A stretch of 64,000 nt of DNA from Bradyrhizobium sediminis (GTDB lineage: Bacteria > Pseudomonadota > Alphaproteobacteria > Rhizobiales > Xanthobacteraceae), in assembly GCF_018736085.1 (NCBI RefSeq), contig NZ_CP076134.1:3792501-3856500 (forward strand), given 5' to 3'. Below, piece after piece: positions 17,009 through 25,392 of this stretch; the stretch's first letter is position 1; each line of letters starts with the position of its first letter. Position numbers and translations under genes: made by a program. The notes beneath the pieces were generated by a model, which was not told the DNA's origin, searched no databases, and saw nothing but the letters and a program-made list of their open reading frames with translations.

Positions 17009-18327
17009 TAGCGGGGTTGCAGTGGCGTGTCAGGTTGTAGCTTGCCGGCGTCCGGAGACAAGACGCCGGCTGCGGCATCCGGAGGCGGATGAAGGATATG
17101 CCAGACCAATCCGCCCGTTATCACGGCGGCGGCCGCGAGGTTGTTGCCCCAGGCCTGCAGGTCGTTCGGAAAGACCGGAAACGACAGGCACATCAGGCCT
17201 CCCGCGAACGCCAGGGCGGCCCACGTGCCCGCCCGCACGGCGGTGCGGGAATCATAGGCCGCCCGATGGATCAGGACGGTGATCGGAAAGAACAGCCACA
17301 TGAAATAATACTGCCGGGCCAGCGGCGAGGCTACCGTCATCAGGCAGAACAGGATGCCGAGTTCTTCCGCATTCGACCGCCGGGTCACGCGCGAGGCCGC
17401 CGGCATCACCGCGAGGTAGCCGACCCCGATCAGAAACGATATCGCGAGCACGATCCAGTTGGCGGTCTTGAAGCTGAGATCGGCCAGATTCATGGTGCGC
17501 GGCGGCTTGCTCGGATCATCCTGGTTATAGTTCACCGGCCGCGTCAGACGATGCGTCACCGCGATGATGGATTGGTTGACCCAAGACCAGTTTTGCTCGT
17601 CGCGCTGGCCGAACCCTTTCTCGGAGCTCGACCCGACCATTCCCCGGTACCACGTCTTCAACTCGGAGACGTTGTGCTGGTAGCCGCGGAACGGCGCCGG
17701 GAGCACGAATAGCAACACGCCCAGGAACACGACCATGCTCGCGGCGGTCGCCCATTGCCTGCGCCAGATCAGATAGGGAAACACCGCCACCGGGAAGACC
17801 TTGATGGCGGAGGCCAGTGCAAACATGCTGCCGGCCATCCAGGGGCGTTCATGCTGCAGCAGCCAGAACCCGAACAGCATCATGGCGAGCAGAACGAGGT
17901 TCGGTTGTCCGAGATCGAACATGTCGAACACGAAGGTAATGGTGACGAAGCCCGGCAGCGCGAACAGCCACGGACCGGGGATCCGGCCGGAGCCCGCCAT
18001 CGCGTGCGAGAATTGAGCCGTCATCCACCATGCCACCGCGTTGAAAAGCGACAGGCACAGATAGAGCGGTATCTTGCCGAAATAACTGGGGATCGCGAGC
18101 AGGACCGCCGACAGCGGCGGATAGATGAAATCGAAAGTGGTGTCGGGATTGCTGGGATAGAGGTCCTTGCCCCCCAGCACCTGCTGCCCGGCCCAGAACC
18201 ACAGCGGATAGTCCTTGGTCTTGCCGTTGCCCCAGATTTCCGGAACCAGAACGTCGGCCGTCAGCGCGATGACGCAGACCAGAAACAGAATATCGAGCGG
18301 CGCTCGCAACGACGGATATCTCAGCAC
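17008..18327 (-). CDS. GT87-like (DUF2029) membrane glycosyltransferase
   Basis: This 439-residue polytopic protein has about ten hydrophobic helices. The first periplasmic loop holds the acidic and aromatic region YPLWFWAGQQVLGGKDLYPS and TFDFIYPPLSAVLL, characteristic of DUF2029/GT87 enzymes, which use polyprenyl-phosphate mannose (or a related sugar) in cell-envelope glycan synthesis in actinobacteria. Homologues in alphaproteobacteria are uncharacterised. It ends in a short soluble tail rich in Pro and Ala. The next gene on this strand, the HerA-like ATPase, lies 48 bases upstream, so they may be co-transcribed. Confidence 0.85.
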   Translation of the reverse strand: MLRYPSLRAPLDILFLVCVIALTADVLVPEIWGNGKTKDYPLWFWAGQQVLGGKDLYPSNPDTTFDFIYPPLSAVLLAIPSYFGKIPLYLCLSLFNAVAWWMTAQFSHAMAGSGRIPGPWLFALPGFVTITFVFDMFDLGQPNLVLLAMMLFGFWLLQHERPWMAGSMFALASAIKVFPVAVFPYLIWRRQWATAASMVVFLGVLLFVLPAPFRGYQHNVSELKTWYRGMVGSSSEKGFGQRDEQNWSWVNQSIIAVTHRLTRPVNYNQDDPSKPPRTMNLADLSFKTANWIVLAISFLIGVGYLAVMPAASRVTRRSNAEELGILFCLMTVASPLARQYYFMWLFFPITVLIHRAAYDSRTAVRAGTWAALAFAGGLMCLSFPVFPNDLQAWGNNLAAAAVITGGLVWHILHPPPDAAAGVLSPDAGKLQPDTPLQPR

Positions 18328-18375
18328 ACTCGGCTTTCCGGAAAATCAGAGGGAGATCACGTCGCGCTTCGAATC

Positions 18376-19956
18376 TTACCGCCGCAGCAACCCGCCAAGC
18401 GCGCCGCGCACCAGCGCGCGGCCGACCGAACTGCCCATCGCCCCGCCAAGGGATTTTCCGACACTGGCCGCGACGTTACCGGCCACCTGATTGGTGACTG
18501 TCCGCGTGACGCTTCGCGCGATGACCTGACCGGTCGACAGTTTTCCCCGCTTGACGTTGGTGCCGAAGATCGTTCCGACGATGGCGCCGATCTGCGCCAG
18601 AACTCCTCCACCGCCTCCGCCGCCGGCCGGGCCGTCCGCAGGCGCCGCGGTTCCGGCCACGCGCTTCTGCAGCATCTCGGAGGCAGATTCGGAATCGACT
18701 GTCGTGTCGTATTTGCCTTTCACCGGGCTCTTGCTCATGATCGCCTTGCGTTCCTCCGGCGTGATCGGTCCGATCCGCCCCGCCGGCGGCCGGACCATGA
18801 CACGCTCGACCATCGCAGGCGTGCCATTGCCCTCCAGGAACGACACCAGCGCCTCGCCCTTGCCCAGTTCCGTGATGACCTTGGTGGTGTCGAGTTTCGG
18901 ATTGGGCCGGAATGTCTGCGCGGCCGCCGCCACCGCCTTCTGATCGCGCGGGGTAAAGGCCCGCAGCGCGTGCTGCACCCGGTTGCCAAGCTGGGCGAGC
19001 ACCTTGTCCGGCACATCGATCGGGTTTTGCGTGACGAAGTAAACCCCGACACCCTTCGAGCGGATCAGCCGCACCACCTGCTCGATCTTGTCCATCAAGG
19101 CTTTTGGCGCATCGTTGAACAAGAGGTGCGCCTCGTCGAAGAAGAACACCAGTTTGGGCTTCGGCGGGTCGCCGACCTCCGGCAGCTCCTCGAACAGCTC
19201 CGACAGCATCCACAACAGAAAGGTCGCGTACAGCCGGGGGCTCTCCATCAACCTGTCCGCCACCAGAATGTTGACCATGCCCCGGCCGTCGCTGTCGGTC
19301 TTCATGAAATCCTTCAGCGCCAGCGCCGGTTCGCCGAAGAACTTGGCACCGCCCTGATTTTCCAGCACCAGAAGCTGGCGCTGGATGGTTCCGACGGTCT
19401 GCTTGGAGACGTTTCCGTATTGCGTGGTCAGGTCGGCGGCATGTTCCGCGACGAACGACAGGATCGCCCGCAGATCCTTCATGTCCAGCAGCAGCAGTCC
19501 CTGCTCGTCGGCCACCCTGAAGGCGATGTTCAGCACGCCTTCCTGGACGTCGTTGAGATCCATCATGCGGGAGAGCAGCAGCGGCCCCATTTCCGAGACC
19601 GTGGCGCGCACCGGATGCCCCTGCTCGCCGAACACGTCCCAAAACACCGTCGAAAACTGGTCGGGCTGGAATGCCAGCCCCATCGCGGTCGCCCGTTTGA
19701 GGATGAAATCCTTCGCCTCGCCGACTTCCGCGATGCCCGAAAGGTCCCCCTTGATGTCGGCGGCAAACACCGGAACACCTGCACGCGCAAATCCCTCGGC
19801 CATCACCTGCAGCGAGACGGTTTTGCCGGTTCCGGTAGCGCCGGTGACGAGACCATGGCGGTTTGCAAGCCCGAGCGTCAGCCAGGCCGGCTGCTCACCC
19901 CTCCCGATGAAGATCTTCTCGCCTGTATCGGCCATCTTGTTCTCGGACGTAGCCAT
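18376..19956 (-). CDS. HerA-like/DUF853 P-loop ATPase (YjgR type)
   Basis: This 526-residue cytoplasmic ATPase belongs to the HerA/FtsK branch. Walker A is [12 protein letters not shown] near residue 40, followed by [12 protein letters not shown]. Walker B is [13 protein letters not shown] (about residue 270), and a Gln-containing sensor motif appears in [16 protein letters not shown] Gly-rich stretch ([12 protein letters not shown]) precedes a C-terminal tail with small-residue repeats that may associate with membrane. DUF853 proteins are widespread; the role is unknown, and a DNA-translocating activity is inferred only from the HerA fold. No NurA nuclease gene is adjacent. Confidence 0.9.
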   Translation of the reverse strand: MATSENKMADTGEKIFIGRGEQPAWLTLGLANRHGLVTGATGTGKTVSLQVMAEGFARAGVPVFAADIKGDLSGIAEVGEAKDFILKRATAMGLAFQPDQFSTVFWDVFGEQGHPVRATVSEMGPLLLSRMMDLNDVQEGVLNIAFRVADEQGLLLLDMKDLRAILSFVAEHAADLTTQYGNVSKQTVGTIQRQLLVLENQGGAKFFGEPALALKDFMKTDSDGRGMVNILVADRLMESPRLYATFLLWMLSELFEELPEVGDPPKPKLVFFFDEAHLLFNDAPKALMDKIEQVVRLIRSKGVGVYFVTQNPIDVPDKVLAQLGNRVQHALRAFTPRDQKAVAAAAQTFRPNPKLDTTKVITELGKGEALVSFLEGNGTPAMVERVMVRPPAGRIGPITPEERKAIMSKSPVKGKYDTTVDSESASEMLQKRVAGTAAPADGPAGGGGGGGVLAQIGAIVGTIFGTNVKRGKLSTGQVIARSVTRTVTNQVAGNVAASVGKSLGGAMGSSVGRALVRGALGGLLRR

Positions 19957-20314
19957 TGCATCGCCTCTTCGCGCGCCTACCCAGGGGTCTCAGTCGCCAG
20001 ACGCCTTATCATACTGCATCTTGCAAGCCGATTGAAACCGGTCAACGCCGCCCAGGGGACCCGAAGCCCGGCTCGTCGACTTTGGATCGACCGGCCTCGT
20101 TCGATCGATCGACGAAAGTTGCAGTGAGGCTGCTTGACCCGCGACAAATCTCCGCAGATTCCACGCCTGCTCTTGCAATGCTGCAACACTCGCGGCGCGA
20201 TCGAGGACGAAAATTACTTTCGAATGCGGCGATCGCTTGTAATTCGTGCAGCAGAAGATCAAGATAAATTCACAAGCAAGGATCCGGCAAACAACGGGTC
20301 GAAGGCGGGGCAAT
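19957..20314. other. Divergent intergenic region, nothing specific seen
   Basis: About 360 bases between the HerA-like gene (minus) and the DUF2267-like gene (plus). It must hold promoters for both, but no box pair was convincing. GATCGACC/GATCGATCGA repeats near 20090-20115 form a weak inverted repeat. Confidence 0.4.
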
Positions 20315-20680
20315 ATGGACGAACTGATTGGGCAGCTGGCTGCAAAGGCCGGCATCGATGAAGCCGTAGCTGAAAAAACCATCGGCATCATCCTGGGTTT
20401 CCTCCGCAACGAGGGTCCTTCCGACAAAGTCCAGGCCTTGATCGACAAGATTCCCGGCGCGGAAGCCGTGATCGCAGCCACGAGCAACAGCGGCGGTCTT
20501 GCGAGGTTGATGGGCGGCGGTCTGATGGCGCTGGGAACCAAGCTGATGGGGCTTGGTTTGGGCATGGGCGAGATTCAGAGCATCGCGCGTGAACTTTTCA
20601 AGTTTGGCCGCGACAAAATCGGAGCGGATCAGATGGGCGAGATCATCGCAGGGACGCCGGGCCTCAGTCAGTTCGCTTAA
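20315..20680 (+). CDS. Small helical protein, DUF2267/DUF2780-like
   Basis: This 121-residue protein starts MDELIGQLAAKAGIDEAVAE, then KTIGIILGFLRNEGPSDKV, a Gly-rich hinge (GGLARLMGGGLMALGTKLMG) and a C-terminal GEIIAGTPGLSQF. The N-terminal helical pair and the terminal GEIIAGTPGL motif resemble small DUF2267/DUF2780-type proteins of unknown function. ATG 20315 follows AAGGCGGGG; an in-frame ATG at 20246 would add a basic, unconserved leader. The next gene, a DUF4332 protein, starts 22 bases downstream, so they are likely one operon. Confidence 0.65.
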   Translation: MDELIGQLAAKAGIDEAVAEKTIGIILGFLRNEGPSDKVQALIDKIPGAEAVIAATSNSGGLARLMGGGLMALGTKLMGLGLGMGEIQSIARELFKFGRDKIGADQMGEIIAGTPGLSQFA

Positions 20681-20702
20681 AGCACCTTTTTGATCGAGTA
20701 GC

Positions 20703-21110
20703 ATGACATACCCCATCTCCGAGATTGACGGCCTGCCAGCCTTCGCCGCTTCGAAACTCAAATCGCTTGGCATTCGCACCACCGACGGGTTCCTCGAGGC
20801 CGCCCGCACCGTAAAAGGGCGCAAGGCGCTCGCGGCCAAGACCGGCATCAGCGAGCAGCTGCTGCTCGAATGGGCCAATGTCTCCGACTACATGCGGATT
20901 CCCGGCATGGGCAAGGCCAAGGTCGGGCTGGTGCGCGCCGCCGGTGTCACTACGGTCCGCGAGCTCGCGCTCCGCAACCCGGCGCGCCTGGCGCAGAACA
21001 TGAAAGAAGTGAATACCAGGCGCAAACTCGTCCGGGTCTTGCCGTCGGAAAAGTCGGTCGAGCAGCTGATTGAGAAGGCTCGCAAGCTTCAGCCCAAGAT
21101 CACTTACTAA
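20703..21110 (+). CDS. DUF4332 family protein (helix-hairpin-helix)
   Basis: This 135-residue protein has two helix-hairpin-helix-like segments: IDGLPAFAASKLKSLGIRTT and MRIPGMGKAKVGLVRAAGVT with LRNPARLAQNM. The spacing resembles DUF4332 proteins, which have tandem HhH motifs related to those of DNA repair proteins, so nucleic-acid or ligand binding is plausible but not shown. Length and the C-terminal KARKLQPKITY are typical. It follows the small helical gene closely and precedes the folP operon by 83 bases on the same strand. Confidence 0.85.
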   Translation: MTYPISEIDGLPAFAASKLKSLGIRTTDGFLEAARTVKGRKALAAKTGISEQLLLEWANVSDYMRIPGMGKAKVGLVRAAGVTTVRELALRNPARLAQNMKEVNTRRKLVRVLPSEKSVEQLIEKARKLQPKITY

Positions 21111-21193
21111 TCATTTATCAAGCCGCTGCAGAGGCGGCCCGGACGGCGCCCCCGCATCTTGACTCCCATGCGCGGACCGCGCAAAGCGACCGC

Positions 21194-22051
21194 ATGATCG
21201 CGACCACGTCCAGAACCGCTCCGGCGGCCACCCCGGCAGATCATCCGGTGCTTCGGGCGCTGTTGTCCCGGCCGTATCCAGCCGTGATGGGCGTCCTGAA
21301 CGTGACGCCGGATTCATTTTCCGACGGCGGGCAGTTTATCGCGCCGGAGGCCGCGCTGGCGCAGGCTCGCCGCATGATCGCCGAGGGCGCCGACATCATC
21401 GATATCGGCGCGGAATCCACCCGGCCCTATGGCGCGAAAGCCATCTCCGCCGACGAAGAACTGAAGCGTCTGACGCCTGTTCTGACCGAGGTGGTTTCCC
21501 TCGGCGTTCCCGTTTCCATCGACAGCATGAAATCGGCCGTGGTCGCCTGGGCACTCGATGCAGGTGCATCGATCGCCAACGACATCTGGGGCCTGCAACG
21601 CGATCCCGAGATGGCGAGGCTGCTGGCGGCACGCCATTCGCCCGTCATCGTCATGCACAACCGCGATCGGGTCGATGCCGACATCGACATCATGAAGGAT
21701 ATTGCAGCCTTCTTCGCGCGCTCGCTGGAGATCGCCGACAAAGCCGGCATATCACGTGAAGATATCGTGCTCGACCCCGGCATCGGCTTTGGCAAGACCC
21801 CCGAACAGAGCATCACGGCGCTGGCCCGGCTCGACGAACTCCACGTCTTCGGCCTGCCGTTATTGGTCGGCGCCTCGCGCAAGCGCTTCATCAGCACGGT
21901 AGTGCCGTCGGAGCCGCATCAGCGCCTGGGCGGTTCGATCGCAGCGCATCTCATTGCAGCAAAGGCCGGGGCCAGGATCATCCGGGCGCACGATGTGTCG
22001 GAAACCGTACAGGCGCTGCGGGTGGCGGCAGCGATTTGGGATAGGCAATGA
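21194..22051 (+). CDS. folP: Dihydropteroate synthase
   Basis: FolP condenses p-aminobenzoate with 6-hydroxymethyl-7,8-dihydropterin pyrophosphate to give dihydropteroate in folate synthesis, and is the sulfonamide target. The 285-residue protein has the first signature VMGVLNVTPDSFSDGGQF, the second DIIDIGAESTRPYGA, the pterin-site Asp/Asn run (SIANDIWGLQ, VIVMHNRD), the LDPGIGFGKTPEQS loop and the C-terminal SRKRFIS and RAHDVSET. It is the first gene of folP-folB-folK, overlapping folB by 4 bases (ATGA). The ribosome binding site is weak. Confidence 0.97.
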   Translation: MIATTSRTAPAATPADHPVLRALLSRPYPAVMGVLNVTPDSFSDGGQFIAPEAALAQARRMIAEGADIIDIGAESTRPYGAKAISADEELKRLTPVLTEVVSLGVPVSIDSMKSAVVAWALDAGASIANDIWGLQRDPEMARLLAARHSPVIVMHNRDRVDADIDIMKDIAAFFARSLEIADKAGISREDIVLDPGIGFGKTPEQSITALARLDELHVFGLPLLVGASRKRFISTVVPSEPHQRLGGSIAAHLIAAKAGARIIRAHDVSETVQALRVAAAIWDRQ

Positions 22052-22428
22052 CCGATACGATCTTCATCACCGGCATCGTCATCCATGCCCGGCACGGGGT
22101 GATGGAACATGAGACCGAGGTTGGGCAGCGTTTCGTCATCGATCTCGAACTCTCGATCGATCTTGCGGAATCCTCGCGCACCGATCGCCTCGCCGACACC
22201 GTGTCCTATTCCAATGTGGTTGCGACCGCGACCGCGGCTTTCAAGAACGCCAATTACAAACTGCTGGAACGGGCGGCCGGCGCCGTGGCCGAAGCTGTCC
22301 TGGCGGCATTTCCGAGGGTGAGCGCGATCAAGGTCACCGTTCACAAGCCGCACGCCCCGATCGCCGCGATCTTCGAGGATGTCGGCGTGGTCCTGACGCG
22401 GACGCGGCAAGCGCCGTCGCATGGCTGA
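22048..22428 (+). CDS. folB: Dihydroneopterin aldolase
   Basis: FolB cleaves 7,8-dihydroneopterin to 6-hydroxymethyl-7,8-dihydropterin and glycolaldehyde, upstream of FolK. The 126-residue protein has the family features IVIHARHGVMEHETEVGQRF, DTVSYSNVVATAT, LLERAAGAVAEAVL with the substrate-binding Glu, and the conserved Lys strand IKVTVHKPHAPI. Length is typical. It overlaps folP by 4 bases and folK by 8 bases. Confidence 0.97.
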   Translation: MTDTIFITGIVIHARHGVMEHETEVGQRFVIDLELSIDLAESSRTDRLADTVSYSNVVATATAAFKNANYKLLERAAGAVAEAVLAAFPRVSAIKVTVHKPHAPIAAIFEDVGVVLTRTRQAPSHG

Positions 22429-22912
22429 CGCCCTGATCGCGCTCGGCGGCAATGTCGGCGACGTCCGCGCGACATTCCAAAAGGCGATCGCCAATATCTG
22501 CGGCATGACGCAAGCAGCATTGCTGGCGCGCTCCTCCGACTACGCCACCCCGCCCTGGGGCGATGAGCAGCAGGCGCGCTTCATCAACGCCTGCATCGAA
22601 ATCGAGACCAGCCTCGATCCCCATGCGCTGCTGTTCACGCTGCACAAGATCGAACAAAAATTCGGCCGCGATCGCGCCCGGGAGAAGCGCTGGGGTCCGC
22701 GCACCCTCGACCTCGATCTGATCGCCTATGACGACGTCTCGATCCAGAAACCGGAACTGACGCTGCCGCACCCCCGGCTGTTCGAACGGGCTTTCGTGCT
22801 GGTGCCGCTTGCGGAGATTGCGCCCGACCGTCTCATTGCGGGACGCAGCGTTGCTGCGGCGCTGGCACAGCTATCAACCGAGGGGATCGAGCGGTTGCCC
22901 GCCCTTGCCTGA
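22421..22912 (+). CDS. folK: 6-hydroxymethyl-7,8-dihydropterin pyrophosphokinase (HPPK)
   Basis: FolK transfers pyrophosphate from ATP to 6-hydroxymethyl-dihydropterin, giving the FolP substrate. The 163-residue protein shows IALGGNVGDVRATFQKAI at the N-terminus, SSDYATPPWGDEQQARFINA, and the HPPK signature KRWGPRTLDLDLIAYDD with the two metal-binding Asp residues. PHPRLFERAFVLVPLAEIAP follows. The gene overlaps folB by 8 bases and ends the folate operon; the mutA gene starts about 105 bases downstream. Confidence 0.97.
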   Translation: MADALIALGGNVGDVRATFQKAIANICGMTQAALLARSSDYATPPWGDEQQARFINACIEIETSLDPHALLFTLHKIEQKFGRDRAREKRWGPRTLDLDLIAYDDVSIQKPELTLPHPRLFERAFVLVPLAEIAPDRLIAGRSVAAALAQLSTEGIERLPALA

Positions 22913-23017
22913 CCGAAATCAGCTGCTTAAACCCCGAAAACAACCGTTTGGCTTGGCGGCCGCCACGTGGCAATTTCCGGCCAAACAACAGAACGGCTCC
23001 AGGGAGCGACCTGCCGG

Positions 23018-24889
23018 ATGACATCTGTAAATGACGACCTGCGGCTGGCGGCGGATTTCGCGCCGGCAACCTATGACGACTGGCGCAAGCTGGTCGACGG
23101 CGTGCTGAAAGGCGCGCCGTTCGAGAGACTGGTCGGCAAGACCTCGGATGGCCTGAAGATCGAGCCGATCTATCAGCGCACGCGCGCCGCCGCGCCGGTC
23201 GCAGGGCGGCCCGCGGCCGCGCCGTGGCAGATCATGCAGCGGATCGACCATCCCGATGCGGGAAGCGCCAACGCGCAGGCGCTGCACGACCTTGAGAACG
23301 GCGCCAACGGACTGACCCTGGTATTCGCTGGCGCCAACGGCGCCCATGGTTTCGGGCTCGATCCCTCGGCGGAAGCGGTCGAGAAAGTCCTGGACGGCGT
23401 GTTCATCGACGCCGGCATTTCGATCGAGCTGCAGATCGGTCCGCAGTCGCGGACGGCCGCGATCCATGTCGCGGAATATGTCAAGCGCAAGGGCCTCAAT
23501 CCCGCCGCCTGCGATATCCGTTTCGGGCTCGACCCGATCGGCGGCTGCGCGGTCTGGGGATCCAGCTCCTATGCCTGGCCCGAGATCGTTGCCGCGGTCA
23601 CCGGCGCGATCAAAGGCCTCGCGGCCATGGGATTCAAGGGCCCGTTCGCCGCAGCCGACGGGCGGGTGATCCATGACGCCGGTGGATCGGAAGTGCAGGA
23701 GCTGGCCTTCGTGCTGGCAGCCGGCGTCGCCTATCTGCGCGCCATCGAGAGCGCCGGGATTGGGCTCGAGGATACGCAAGCCATGGTCTATGCGCGGCTT
23801 GCCGCCGATGCCGATCAGTTCCTGACATTGGCAAAGTTCCGCGCGCTGCGTCTGCTGTGGGCGCGGATCGAACAAGCCTGCGGCCTCACGCCAAAACCGC
23901 TGTTCATTGCCGCCGACACCGCATGGCGGATGCTGACCCAGCGCGATGCTTACGTGAACATGCTGCGCGCGACGATGGCGACGTTCTCGGCTGGGCTCGG
24001 CGGCGCCAACGGTATCAATGTGCTGCCGCATACGCTGGCGCTGGGATTGCCCGACCCGTTCGCGCGCCGCGTGGCGCGCAACACCCAGCTGGTGCTGCTG
24101 GAGGAATCCAATCTCGCCAAGGTGTCCGATCCCGCCGCCGGTTCCGGCGGCATTGAAACCCTAACGCGCGAGCTTTGCGAAGCGGCCTGGTCATTGTTCC
24201 AGGAGATCGAGAAAGCCGGCGGCGTGTTCGCTGCCCTCGAACAAAACCTGATCCAGCGCAAGGTCGCGGCGACGCGGACGGCGCGCGAGGCCAACATTGC
24301 CAGGCGCAAGGAAGTGCTGACCGGCGCCACCGAATTTCCGAACCTGCATGAGGCGCAGGTCGCGGTGCTCGATGCCAGGCCCGTTGCGCTCGCGCCCTAT
24401 GGCGAAGAAAAATACAAGTTCGATCCGCTGCCGCCGATGCGGCTTGCCGAACCCTTCGAACGCCTGCGCGACCGCTCGGATCAGCTTCTGAAGAATTCCG
24501 GCGCGCGGCCGAAGGTGTTCCTGGCCAATCTCGGCACGCCCGCCGACTTCACCGCGCGCGCCACTTTTGCCAAGAGTTTCTTCGAGACCGGCGGCATCGA
24601 AGCGGTCGATACCGAAGGGTTCACCGATCCAGCGGCGCTGGCCAAGGCGTTCAAGACGTCAGGTGCGGCGCTGGTGTGCCTGTGCTCGTCGGACAAGGTC
24701 TATGCCGCACAGGCGGCCGCCGCCGCCAACGCCCTTCAACCCGCGGGCGCGAAGCATATCTATCTGGCGGGCCGGCCCGGCGACCAGGAAGCCGCCCTTC
24801 GTGGCGCGGGTGTTAGCGAATTCATTTTCGCCGGTGGCGACGCGCTGGCGGCGCTGCAGCAGGCCTGGCAACGAGTGGAGCGAGCATGA
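23018..24889 (+). CDS. mutA: Methylmalonyl-CoA mutase small (beta) subunit
   Basis: The 623-residue protein is the non-catalytic partner of the B12-dependent mutase that interconverts methylmalonyl-CoA and succinyl-CoA. It has the TIM-barrel half (DWRKLVDGVLKGAPFERLVG, then the CDIRFGLDPIGG and FSAGLGGANGINVLPHT strands, and LLEESNLAKVSDPAAGSGG). Its C-terminal cobalamin-like domain lacks the DxHxxG cobalt-ligand motif, as expected for the small subunit. ATG 23018 is preferred over an in-frame GTG at 22967. It overlaps the GFA-family gene by 4 bases, and the large subunit follows that gene. Propionate, odd-chain fatty acid and branched amino acid carbon would pass through this enzyme. Confidence 0.93.
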   Translation: MTSVNDDLRLAADFAPATYDDWRKLVDGVLKGAPFERLVGKTSDGLKIEPIYQRTRAAAPVAGRPAAAPWQIMQRIDHPDAGSANAQALHDLENGANGLTLVFAGANGAHGFGLDPSAEAVEKVLDGVFIDAGISIELQIGPQSRTAAIHVAEYVKRKGLNPAACDIRFGLDPIGGCAVWGSSSYAWPEIVAAVTGAIKGLAAMGFKGPFAAADGRVIHDAGGSEVQELAFVLAAGVAYLRAIESAGIGLEDTQAMVYARLAADADQFLTLAKFRALRLLWARIEQACGLTPKPLFIAADTAWRMLTQRDAYVNMLRATMATFSAGLGGANGINVLPHTLALGLPDPFARRVARNTQLVLLEESNLAKVSDPAAGSGGIETLTRELCEAAWSLFQEIEKAGGVFAALEQNLIQRKVAATRTAREANIARRKEVLTGATEFPNLHEAQVAVLDARPVALAPYGEEKYKFDPLPPMRLAEPFERLRDRSDQLLKNSGARPKVFLANLGTPADFTARATFAKSFFETGGIEAVDTEGFTDPAALAKAFKTSGAALVCLCSSDKVYAAQAAAAANALQPAGAKHIYLAGRPGDQEAALRGAGVSEFIFAGGDALAALQQAWQRVERA

Positions 24890-25350
24890 CTTCGGCCGCA
24901 AAAACCGTTCTGACCGGCGGCTGCCAATGCGGCGCAATCCGCTTTGCGCTGTCGGCGCCGCCGAAGAAGATCAGCATCTGCCATTGCCGGATGTGCCAGA
25001 AGGCTTCGGGCGCGCCGTTCGCCTCATTCGCCGACATCGATCACGCCGATTTCGCCTGGACCCGCGGCAAGCCCGCTGCATTCCGCTCCTCCTCTATCGC
25101 CGAGCGCGATTTCTGCCGCGATTGCGGCACGCCGCTGAGCTTTCGCCGCATCGACGGCCCCAGGATCGAGATCATGACCGGAACGTTCGATCGCCCGGAC
25201 ATGGTGATCCCGACCCAGCAGTTCGGAACCGAATCCCGGCTCGGCTGGGTGGTGGGTATCGCCAACCTGCCGAGCCAGACTACGCTGCAGAACTACGGTG
25301 CGGAGAAGCTGCATAGCATCGTCAGCTACCAGCATCCGGACCACGATTGA
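24886..25350 (+). CDS. GFA-family zinc protein
   Basis: This 154-residue protein of the GFA (glutathione-dependent formaldehyde-activating enzyme / CENP-V) fold has the full Cys set for two zinc sites: GGCQCGAIRF, ISICHCRMCQKASGAPF and FCRDCGTPLSF. The family includes putative S-hydroxymethylglutathione synthases, but most members have no proven activity. It is translationally coupled to mutA by a 4-base overlap and lies 42 bases before mutB. That position may mean a role linked to propionyl/methylmalonyl metabolism, or simply insertion. Confidence 0.92.
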   Translation: MTSAAKTVLTGGCQCGAIRFALSAPPKKISICHCRMCQKASGAPFASFADIDHADFAWTRGKPAAFRSSSIAERDFCRDCGTPLSFRRIDGPRIEIMTGTFDRPDMVIPTQQFGTESRLGWVVGIANLPSQTTLQNYGAEKLHSIVSYQHPDHD

Positions 25351-25392
25351 CAGTGGCGACCCCTGCGGTTGCCTGTGCTATAATGGAAGCCG

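Noticed and set aside
17755..20127. Long plus-strand frame opposite the GT87-like and HerA-like genes
   Set aside because: Antisense shadow with biased composition; the minus-strand proteins have clear motifs.
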